64,000 nucleotides of DNA, from contig NZ_NSIU01000004.1 of NCBI RefSeq assembly GCF_002633015.1, forward strand, positions 32,937 to 96,936, in the 5' to 3' direction. Source of the stretch: Sulfuricurvum sp. PD_MW2. GTDB lineage: Bacteria > Campylobacterota > Campylobacteria > Campylobacterales > Sulfurimonadaceae. Within the stretch, counting starts at the first letter, position 1; every line of letters starts with the position of its first letter. Below are positions 40,974-48,526 of this stretch, piece after piece. The translations under genes and the position numbers were made by a program. A model generated the notes under the pieces. It did not search any database. It was not told the origin of the DNA and saw only the letters and a program-made list of their open reading frames with translations.

Positions 40974-42252
40974 AACCCTGCTGCATCATACGTTTTCTCT
41001 GCCTCCCAAGAAAGCAATCGATTACCTATCCCAAAAAGGGTATGCGCTTTCATTCAACTATGATGAGATCATGCATGAATCGCATCATACCGCGTTCACC
41101 GTTGCTAAGGTAACTCGCCTTGATCTATTGAGCGACATTCATAAGAGCCTATTGGATGCGATGCAAAACGGTACTTCATTCAAAGACTGGAAACAAAACC
41201 TTACCCCGACGCTTGTCAAATACGGATGGTATGGAGATACAACCGTTACTGATCCGCGTACAGGTGAGACGAAAGAGATCTATGTCGGATCACGCCGTTT
41301 ACGGACGATCTTTGATACCAATATGCAAGTGGCTTATTCCGCAGGTCGTCATCGTGAGATGATGGATCTTGTCGATTCGGTGTACTGGAGATACGTAACG
41401 CGGGATGATGGAAAAGTGCGCCATTCTCATGCGCTGCTGCATGGAATGATACGCCATCGTGACGATCCGGTATGGAAAAAGATATACCCTCTTAATGATT
41501 GGCATTGCCGATGCAAAGTCCAAGCTTACAGTATGGAAGATATTACTTCACGAGGATGGAAGATCATAGATCAGAGTACTCCTCTTCCCGATGGGTTTCA
41601 AGTACATCCCGATTGGGCATACGATGTCGGAGCCATGTCGAAATACAGTGCCGAGAACGCTTATTGGCAAAAGGTTTCTTCGATCACCTGCAAAGAACCG
41701 AACGCCAAAGTAAGAACCGTTCTATGCCCGTTTGCGGATGCAGTCAATGCCGGTTATCGTGATGATATGAGAAAGCTGCTCCCGAATGCTCAGGAGTGGA
41801 GTGCTTTTATTGATCGCGCACTGGATACATCGATTAAACGGCATGAAGAGATGCGCCTTGGATATCTTAGTTTCATTGCTCCGTTAGCCTCATTTTTGGC
41901 TGAACTGAAACCGCAAAGCGATTTGATCCTTGCTGATACCGGAACCGTTCGAAACCTAAAATCAAAGGGTGCGGAAAGTGTCAGCAAACTGAAAAAACAT
42001 ACCGAGGATATTAAGAACACTTTTCAAACCGAGGATATACGGACTCTGATTGAAAAAATAGATACTCCGGATGCAGCATATTATGATGGAAAGCTGATCT
42101 TGGTCTATTCATTGTCTGATAGTGCTAAGTTGGTTATTGGATTGGATATCGGGGATAAAAACAGGATATATCACACACTTTACAGTGGACAGCTTTATGA
42201 GGATGATACTAGTTTGGAGTTAGCTTTACGTGGAAAGAAGAAGATATTTTGA
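40966..42252 (+). CDS. Mu gpF-like head morphogenesis protein with extended C-terminal nuclease-like domain
   Basis: Phage_Mu_F-type HAL/WHCRC region (DDGKVRHSHALLHGMIRHRDDPVWKKIYPLNDWHCRCKVQAYS) plus about 140 aa C-terminal extension. Confidence 0.85.
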   Translation: MDETLLHHTFSLPPKKAIDYLSQKGYALSFNYDEIMHESHHTAFTVAKVTRLDLLSDIHKSLLDAMQNGTSFKDWKQNLTPTLVKYGWYGDTTVTDPRTGETKEIYVGSRRLRTIFDTNMQVAYSAGRHREMMDLVDSVYWRYVTRDDGKVRHSHALLHGMIRHRDDPVWKKIYPLNDWHCRCKVQAYSMEDITSRGWKIIDQSTPLPDGFQVHPDWAYDVGAMSKYSAENAYWQKVSSITCKEPNAKVRTVLCPFADAVNAGYRDDMRKLLPNAQEWSAFIDRALDTSIKRHEEMRLGYLSFIAPLASFLAELKPQSDLILADTGTVRNLKSKGAESVSKLKKHTEDIKNTFQTEDIRTLIEKIDTPDAAYYDGKLILVYSLSDSAKLVIGLDIGDKNRIYHTLYSGQLYEDDTSLELALRGKKKIF

Positions 42253-42318
42253 GTAAGCGAGCCGGACTCGAACCGACGACCGAACTTAATCTGTTTTACC
42301 GCTAAACCTATCGCCTAC
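42253..42318 (-). other. tRNA-like element (degenerate)
   Basis: Minus strand: TAGGCGA/TCGCTTA acceptor helix (extendable), D-arm GTTT-AGCGGTA-AAAC, T-arm GTCGG-TTCGAGT-CCGGC; anticodon arm shortened. Confidence 0.6.
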
Positions 42319-42368
42319 CCAATGTTTAATTATACATCAAAAGTTAAACGTTTTACAAGGAGATTTCT

Positions 42369-42851
42369 ATGATTGAAGTTACCGGAATTGAAGCCATACA
42401 AGCCAAACTATCAGAGCTAAAGACGTTGGGTCAAGATTCAGAACCGATCATGCATGAGATCGGAAACAAGATCAAAAATCGTATTGAGCAAAACTTTGAA
42501 GAGCAGGGGTACTATGGTCAGAAGTGGGCACCGTTAAAAGACCCATCATCGGGATATAGTGGGAAGAGGAAAGGGAAGAGCGGTAAGGAGTTAAAGTCGT
42601 TTATGGATCATATCTCAAGCCGCAAGATATTGATTCGTACCGGATTGCTGTCAAAATTTACAGTACAGGCTTCAAGTGATGAGGTTACAGTTGGAACAAA
42701 TGCTTGGTATGGGGTATTTCCGCAGAATGGGACAAAGAAGATGGTGGCGCGTCGATTCATGCCTATTGATAATAATGGCAATATCGATCCGCTTATGGGA
42801 GGGGAGATTGAAGCATATTTAGCAAGCAAGATCAAGAAGATTATTGATTAA
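42369..42851 (+). CDS. Mu gpG-like virion morphogenesis protein
   Basis: IKNRIEQNFEEQGYYGQKWAPLKDPSSGYSGKR...; gpG family. Confidence 0.83.
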   Translation: MIEVTGIEAIQAKLSELKTLGQDSEPIMHEIGNKIKNRIEQNFEEQGYYGQKWAPLKDPSSGYSGKRKGKSGKELKSFMDHISSRKILIRTGLLSKFTVQASSDEVTVGTNAWYGVFPQNGTKKMVARRFMPIDNNGNIDPLMGGEIEAYLASKIKKIID

Positions 42852-43036
42852 TCTTCCTGCTTTGAATCCTCATGAACTGCTTTTGCATAATCTTTCCAAT
42901 AATCATCGAATTTGATCGCTTCGATAGTTTGGAATGTCTTTTTACACTTATTACATTTGCGAAACCGCTCATTTTCAGTACCTTTAACCGTACCTATAAC
43001 TCGTGTTCTTTCATTGGCGCAGTAAGGACATATCAT
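42848..43036 (-). CDS. Zinc-ribbon protein (NrdR/Ogr-like zinc finger)
   Basis: MICPYCANERTRVIGTVKGTENERFRKCNKCKKTFQTIE: two CxxC knuckles. Confidence 0.65.
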   Translation of the reverse strand: MICPYCANERTRVIGTVKGTENERFRKCNKCKKTFQTIEAIKFDDYWKDYAKAVHEDSKQED

Positions 43037-43437
43037 TTCATTTTCTCCAATGATAAAATCACCTTTTGAGCTTCATTAAACTCTAGTTTATTCGGTGACT
43101 CATACTCTTTTTTAATGATCCGTTTGCAAAAACTTAGCAGTGCCGTATCGCTTTTATCCCGTGCTTTGGCTTCCCATATCTGCATGATCTTCCACACCTG
43201 TGCAGGCGTTGATTGCTTCGGGGTAAACGTCGGTAGCGACTCGCATTTCATATTCAAATAATTAACTAGGATGATCAGCTCCGATACACTCAGTGCAACT
43301 GATGAATCTTTACCGAATGCTCCCATGAGCATCTCGACATATTGCTCACGTTCATTGCGATAGTATTGTTGGTACCGTATCGAGGTATGTACTTGTTTGA
43401 TAAGTGCTGCATGAGCGTTTTTTTGCTTGGTTGTCAT
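43033..43437 (-). CDS. GemA-like regulatory protein (Mu gp16, DUF1018)
   Basis: TTKQKNAHAALIKQVHTSIRYQ...STPAQVWKIMQIWEAKARD; ATG at 43437 preferred. Confidence 0.75.
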   Translation of the reverse strand: MTTKQKNAHAALIKQVHTSIRYQQYYRNEREQYVEMLMGAFGKDSSVALSVSELIILVNYLNMKCESLPTFTPKQSTPAQVWKIMQIWEAKARDKSDTALLSFCKRIIKKEYESPNKLEFNEAQKVILSLEKMK

Positions 43438-43578
43438 GATGGAGTCCTTCTTAAATGACTTCGTTTTGAGGAGATGTACCACATAGACCACTTAACCACT
43501 ACCACACGCATACCACTCACAAAGTGGCTAAAATAGGAGCTTTTATAGTGGTTATGGTTATGTGGTACGTGTGGTAGA

Positions 43579-44481
43579 CTAGAGGATAAAGTAGAGTTTG
43601 AGTTTGCCTTTGCCGTCTTTGATTTCCCAAAAGCGACCTGCATATTTCGATAAATTGATTCGGGCGAGTTTATCGTCTTTGGCTTTGCCGATATCGGCAA
43701 GGAGTTGGCTCTGACCGATACCATCAGGATTCTTTTTCAGTACCTCTTTGATCGAGTCGATAAATGATTGCTCTTCCGGTCGGATCATCGCTTGATCATA
43801 CGCAACGATACTCAGCTCATAAGTGCTTTTATTCAGATGGAATGCCGAGTTCTCAACATGGAACCGTCCCGCTTCGACATCGAGTAAGAAGAGAGCCTTT
43901 TCAACAGTACCGCTACCTTGACGCATAAAGTACACATTGTCAGCAGCCGACTTAAATACTCCAGCTCCCTGATAGTTTTTCTCGTTCTTATTCGTATGAT
44001 GCAGTAGGATAACAGTCGCTCCGGCATTGCGTAATCGCTTCATGGCGTTCATGAAGCTTTTAGCCATCGCTTCGTTCTGTACATCCCTCACAAAATCGGT
44101 GATTGAGTCGAAGAAGAAGATGTAATCCCGATAAGCATCACCTACCGCACCCTCAACGAGAAGCTTTAAAACCTCATGCGAAGTCATAGCAGCCGTTTCA
44201 GGGTGAACATAATCGAGACGCTCCAGCAACTCCTCTATGATCTTTGAAGCTCCACGCTCTTTCAGAGCAGAGAGCGGATTGTCAAAGTCGAAATACTGAA
44301 TAATCTTGTCAGTATTTTTATAAAGGTATTTCGTCAATCCGAGACTGAATACACTCTTCCCCTGTTTAGGTGGGGCAAAGTAGATTGTGATCGCTTGCTC
44401 GACCAAGAAGTTATCGATGATATAGTTAACTTCATGATTAAAATGTTCGGACTTCAGTCCTTGACCGCGAAATGGATTCAT
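43579..44481 (-). CDS. RecA-fold ATPase (AAA_25/RepA-like)
   Basis: Walker A FAPPKQGKSVFSLGL, Walker B-like YIFFFDSITDF, VILLHHTNKN. Confidence 0.82.
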   Translation of the reverse strand: MNPFRGQGLKSEHFNHEVNYIIDNFLVEQAITIYFAPPKQGKSVFSLGLTKYLYKNTDKIIQYFDFDNPLSALKERGASKIIEELLERLDYVHPETAAMTSHEVLKLLVEGAVGDAYRDYIFFFDSITDFVRDVQNEAMAKSFMNAMKRLRNAGATVILLHHTNKNEKNYQGAGVFKSAADNVYFMRQGSGTVEKALFLLDVEAGRFHVENSAFHLNKSTYELSIVAYDQAMIRPEEQSFIDSIKEVLKKNPDGIGQSQLLADIGKAKDDKLARINLSKYAGRFWEIKDGKGKLKLYFIL

Positions 44482-44563
44482 TTTTTTTACCTTTTGAATT
44501 TAAAATGCAAGTTGACTCAATCGCCCCCATTAAAATGGAGGCTGTTAAATCCACGTCATTGTT

Positions 44564-44761
44564 TTAATCAATATGATCAATTAATTTTCGAAGCTCTTCA
44601 ACTTCGCTTTCAATGTCATACAATATTGCATCAGCTTCATCATTAGAAAGTTCAGCATCGCCATAATTAACATCATGGAAATATTCTTCAAGTCGTTCAG
44701 CCTGTCTCTTTAAATCAGTTGCTTTTCTCCAAATTTCATTTTCATCAACCTTTACCATCAC
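44564..44761 (-). CDS. Phage hypothetical protein
   Basis: 65 aa helical, overlapping early-operon ORF. Confidence 0.5.
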   Translation of the reverse strand: MMVKVDENEIWRKATDLKRQAERLEEYFHDVNYGDAELSNDEADAILYDIESEVEELRKLIDHID

Positions 44762-45288
44762 CCACCACCAAACGTCAACTCACTAAACCGACATAAAAAC
44801 ATCAGTCTTGCATGTTCGGCAGAAAGAGGCTTGATGATACCGTCATGCTCAAACCCATCCAGTCCCCAATCATCTATGTCACCATAGAAATGTAATGCTT
44901 CAGCATACAGAGCCTTGTTATCAGCGATGTGGATCTCTTCATGATCGAACGTCACAGCGAACCGTTGTTCGATCACACTCTGAAGCTTCAACTCCAAATC
45001 TTTGTACTGTGGCAGCATACGTTTAGCAGGTCGGACGATGTCGCTCAGATACGCTTCACTGGCATCATGCAGCAGTGCAGCGAGAGCCAAGTGTTCCGGT
45101 ACCATATTTGACACCATAACGCTATGCTGCGCTACACTGTAGAATTTATTGATATGCCCGCCGAAACGACAGATATTTGACAGAGCATGAGCAATGTCCG
45201 TAATATCAAACATTTCAGGCTGTAGATCATCATAAACGATCTTTTTACCGCTGATCGTTGTCATAAAGTTTCCGCTTGTATCCTTCAT
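44758..45288 (-). CDS. HD-domain phosphohydrolase (YfbR-like)
   Basis: FYSVAQHSVMVSNMVPEHLALAALLHDASEAYLSDIVRP. Confidence 0.85.
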   Translation of the reverse strand: MKDTSGNFMTTISGKKIVYDDLQPEMFDITDIAHALSNICRFGGHINKFYSVAQHSVMVSNMVPEHLALAALLHDASEAYLSDIVRPAKRMLPQYKDLELKLQSVIEQRFAVTFDHEEIHIADNKALYAEALHFYGDIDDWGLDGFEHDGIIKPLSAEHARLMFLCRFSELTFGGG

Positions 45289-45524
45289 GAAAGCTCTCCG
45301 ATACTCTCCACATCACCAATTTCTATCACGCAGATTTCATCATCGAACATCGTATAAATACGAAAGCACTCTTTTTCGGTATCGACATCGATCTCCAAAT
45401 CGAGTTTAACGTCGCTGCCCTCATACCCATGTAACTCTTCATGCTCATATCGCTGATTGTTGAACGTTACCCCACCATTTACCACTTCACGGATGATTGG
45501 TGAGTAGGAAGGTACTGCACTCAT
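45285..45524 (-). CDS. Phage hypothetical protein
   Basis: 79 aa ORF overlapping neighbours in the early operon. Confidence 0.5.
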   Translation of the reverse strand: MSAVPSYSPIIREVVNGGVTFNNQRYEHEELHGYEGSDVKLDLEIDVDTEKECFRIYTMFDDEICVIEIGDVESIGELS

Positions 45525-46168
45525 GCTGCACTTCCTGATTTTTTTAGCGGCAATGAAGCCATGTCGAGCACGATAGTATTCAACTCTCCGGATACACCTT
45601 CATGACGTTTACGGAATCGGATATAACTCTTCGTCCCTGCAATCTCAGTAGCTGCATCAATCATTGCCATAGCTTGAACCCATTTTGGATGGGTAATATC
45701 GTATGATTTTAGACCGATGATCTGTTTCGCGTCTACCTTCCCGTTCTTGACTTCGAAGGCTCGCATGATCAGCGTTTGAATCTCAGGATCGGAGTGCTCT
45801 GTTTTCTCAGTCAGGTACTCATCGATCTTCTCTTTTGCCAGTGCGAGCTTTTGATCGAATGCAAACACGTTGGCGACTTGGATAATCACCTCTTTAGTGC
45901 CGTTGAAGTTCCGCAGCGTAACTGAACCGAGTTTTGATCCCTCGGTACGATCCATTCCGTAGTTTTGACGAAGCAGCTCGACGAATGAATAACACGTTTC
46001 AAATGCTTTGGTTTTAAAATCGATCAGCTGCTCTTGCATACTCTTAGCTTCATCGACCAGTTTCTCAACTGTCTCATCTTCGAGCTTTTTATCCACTGCG
46101 ATTAGATCGGGATGTACCCACTTACCTTGCTTATCTTCCCAGTGCCCACTTTCATTAGTTTTCGGCAT
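45521..46168 (-). CDS. DUF3164-like early protein
   Basis: GHWEDKQGKWVHPDLIAVDKKLEDETVEKLVDEAKSMQEQLIDFK...; ATG 46168 preferred over 46252. Confidence 0.75.
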   Translation of the reverse strand: MPKTNESGHWEDKQGKWVHPDLIAVDKKLEDETVEKLVDEAKSMQEQLIDFKTKAFETCYSFVELLRQNYGMDRTEGSKLGSVTLRNFNGTKEVIIQVANVFAFDQKLALAKEKIDEYLTEKTEHSDPEIQTLIMRAFEVKNGKVDAKQIIGLKSYDITHPKWVQAMAMIDAATEIAGTKSYIRFRKRHEGVSGELNTIVLDMASLPLKKSGSAA

Positions 46169-46310
46169 AATTTTCTCCCAATATACAAAGCCGTACAGCG
46201 TAGCTACCGCGACACGCACTTTTTTCTTTATCCTAAGTCCCATCGGAACCACCTAATTTTTATTGGAGTCCTCCATCAGACCGCCCGTCGGCGATCTTGA
46301 GAAACACTCT

Positions 46311-46389
46311 TCACTCTTTGGTTATGTCTTTGATCAAATACGGCTCAATTACACCTCCTATTTCGATATCGACTATGCATTCTTTAAAA
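46311..46389 (-). pseudogene. Start-less remnant similar to the C-terminus of the protein encoded at 46601..46786
   Basis: FKECIVDIEIGGVIEPYLIKDITKE* versus FKGDIWVDVEISGVVEPYKLDDVEPE. Confidence 0.55.
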
Positions 46390-46641
46390 CAGCAACTTCA
46401 TAGGGTCAAGCCCCGTACGTGCACATAGTTTTAATACGTCGATATAAAGTGTTTTTTGTACCCTTTTTTTTACGCATCCAAGATGATTCTTAGGCAGTCT
46501 CAATATTCCTTCTATATCAGCATCAAATACCATTCTCCCACCGTTATTCCGACTTACAATATCTTTGATCCTATCGATGATTTCATCGTGAGACGCAAAC
46601 TCATCCACCGCTTTCATCGCCTTGCTCCGGTTCGACATCAT
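46384..46641 (-). CDS. Phage hypothetical protein
   Basis: 85 aa early-operon ORF. Confidence 0.5.
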   Translation of the reverse strand: MMSNRSKAMKAVDEFASHDEIIDRIKDIVSRNNGGRMVFDADIEGILRLPKNHLGCVKKRVQKTLYIDVLKLCARTGLDPMKLLF

Positions 46642-46786
46642 CTAGTTTATAAGGCTCTACCACTCCACTAATTTCTACATCTACCCAAATATCACCTTTG
46701 AATTCACGAATGCGGGTAACGATCCCTCGAAACAGTCCTACTCTGACCCACTGCTTCTCTTTGATCCCTTTTTTATTTTCACTCAT
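46601..46786 (-). CDS. Small beta-rich (KOW/SH3-like) phage protein
   Basis: KQWVRVGLFRGIVTRIREFKGDIWVDVEISGVVEPYKLDDVE. Confidence 0.5.
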   Translation of the reverse strand: MSENKKGIKEKQWVRVGLFRGIVTRIREFKGDIWVDVEISGVVEPYKLDDVEPEQGDESGG

Positions 46787-46902
46787 CCCGTTACTCCCAT
46801 CGTTAGATCAATCACCGTTCCGCCTAAACCGATGATGATCAAAGCGATCAACCATGCATAGGCATGTACCTTTTTCTTTTCCCAAATGTAAACTTGTTTC
46901 AT
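46783..46902 (-). CDS. 39-aa single-TM small membrane protein (absent from the ORF track)
   Basis: MKQVYIWEKKKVHAYAWLIALIIIGLGGTVIDLTMGVTG*, stop overlaps the next ATG (ATGA). Confidence 0.55.
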   Translation of the reverse strand: MKQVYIWEKKKVHAYAWLIALIIIGLGGTVIDLTMGVTG

Positions 46903-47222
46903 CCTCTTCCTCCCATCGTGCAGGTCGCACATTGTTCTTTTACTTCCCGATACAGCCGATCAGGATGCACCTTATTCATCATCGCCCACTCTCGGTACCG
47001 TTCGCACGTTTGTGGATGGATAGCTCCAAGCGTAGGACACTGTGTATCGGTCGAATCCAAATGACCGTAAGCCAAGCGGATCATCTCCAGTATCGGTTCG
47101 GGGTTTGGATAGGTACCGTTTAGCGTTTGATTGATCGTCGTTGCGCTGCGGGCTATCGATTTGGCGACTTTACGCTGACCGTACAGATTGCAGGCTTTCT
47201 TCAAGAGTTCTAATGAGTCCAT
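46899..47222 (-). CDS. HTH-type phage protein
   Basis: MDSLELLKKACNLYGQRKVAKSIARSATTINQTLNGTYPNPEPILEMI; ATG 47222 preferred. Confidence 0.6.
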   Translation of the reverse strand: MDSLELLKKACNLYGQRKVAKSIARSATTINQTLNGTYPNPEPILEMIRLAYGHLDSTDTQCPTLGAIHPQTCERYREWAMMNKVHPDRLYREVKEQCATCTMGGRG

Positions 47223-47760
47223 CGCGTTTCTCCTTATTGATGGCATAGGTACGTCGTTCTTCTCGTATCTTTGATGAACGTGGCAATCGCTCCATGATCC
47301 CATCCTCAGCAAACTCATTCAAATAGCGAAATGTCTTAGCTGAGTAGGGGTGCATATTGGCGATAACGGCGATTTGTTCGCGGAACATAGTTTTGTGCCG
47401 CATGGCGTAGAGCAGGGTGAGACGATCAGTGATTTGCATGGGATCACTTCCATCGAGGATGAACTCCTCTTTGGTATTTTTGTCCTTGACAATATCGCAT
47501 GGCTTTTTGAGTATGATTGGAGACTTCGGACCGGTATTTTTGAGCAGGCGATACCTACGATCTATAAACTCATCCGATCCGGTTTCTAGTTCGATGTATC
47601 CGGAGAGTTCGAGAGCACGAAAGATCGGCATGAGAAAGTCCCTTTTCACATCCAATACCATCATCATATCTTCGACGATAAATACCCCTTTGCGCCGTAT
47701 ATAATCCCACACTTTTTGCTTTGACGTTACCCGTGATTCGAATCTATTCTCCCAATCCAT
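47170..47760 (-). CDS. Winged-helix-like early phage protein
   Basis: Two wHTH-like segments (KVWDYIRRKGVFIVEDMMMVLDVKRDFLMPIFRALELSGYIE...). Confidence 0.5.
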   Translation of the reverse strand: MDWENRFESRVTSKQKVWDYIRRKGVFIVEDMMMVLDVKRDFLMPIFRALELSGYIELETGSDEFIDRRYRLLKNTGPKSPIILKKPCDIVKDKNTKEEFILDGSDPMQITDRLTLLYAMRHKTMFREQIAVIANMHPYSAKTFRYLNEFAEDGIMERLPRSSKIREERRTYAINKEKRDGLIRTLEESLQSVRSA

Positions 47761-48457
47761 GTTTTAGTCCTGCTGTATGAAACTGTTTAAGATCCACCGT
47801 ATCGTGATCGTTGATTTCGCACCACTCTTCGATCCGTTCCATTAGTGTTTTAATGTGTCGTAGGTTCGGGAAGTACTCGAGGAAGTACATGATCAAATCA
47901 TCTGCTATTTTGACAGTGTATCTGTCGCAAAACTTTCGAATATCGACCTCGGTTACGGGTTGAAAGTGAATAAAGTCCGATATACGGCTGTTATAGTGCT
48001 CTTGCTTCGCAAATTTGCCTTTTGCCTGCTCCATACCGACAAATAAGACGATGATAGCTGTTTCATCGTAGATGTCGCGTATCAGTTCAAGTATTGGATT
48101 GTTCCGATCATCGAGCAGGTGATCCACCTCGTCTATGATCAGGATACGCGGGCGACGGTTAAGTGATTTGAGCACTTCGAGGTACAAAGCATGAGCGGTT
48201 CTACCCGTAATGTCTCCGATGATGTCGCCCAAATCGATGAGAAACGCTTTTTTAGTCCATGTTTTTCGGCAGCGCATCAGTATCGCGTTCTCTTTCGAGG
48301 CGATCCGATCCAGTGCGTTGGTTTTACCCAACCCATACTTTCCATAAGCGATGCCTATCCGTGGTGCATCCTTTGGCAAACGTTTTAGTCGTTGCACTCC
48401 CTCGGATAATCGGTTATAATTATCCGTTTCGACAAAACTTTTCACGTATTCACTCAT
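47744..48457 (-). CDS. MuB-like AAA+ transposition target-selection ATPase
   Basis: Walker A GIAYGKYGLGKTNALDR, Walker B RILIIDEVDHLL; adjacent to MuA. Confidence 0.92.
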   Translation of the reverse strand: MSEYVKSFVETDNYNRLSEGVQRLKRLPKDAPRIGIAYGKYGLGKTNALDRIASKENAILMRCRKTWTKKAFLIDLGDIIGDITGRTAHALYLEVLKSLNRRPRILIIDEVDHLLDDRNNPILELIRDIYDETAIIVLFVGMEQAKGKFAKQEHYNSRISDFIHFQPVTEVDIRKFCDRYTVKIADDLIMYFLEYFPNLRHIKTLMERIEEWCEINDHDTVDLKQFHTAGLKHGLGE

Positions 48458-48526
48458 AATAGCTCCTTGTGTGTTATAGTCCTTGATCCCGCAAAGACTC
48501 GAACACGCAGCGGGTTATCCGCTACG

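Noticed and set aside
44522-44541. GCCCCCAT-TAAA-ATGGAGGC hairpin as terminator
   Set aside because: Contains a mismatch and lacks a T-tract on either strand; left as an unassigned structure.
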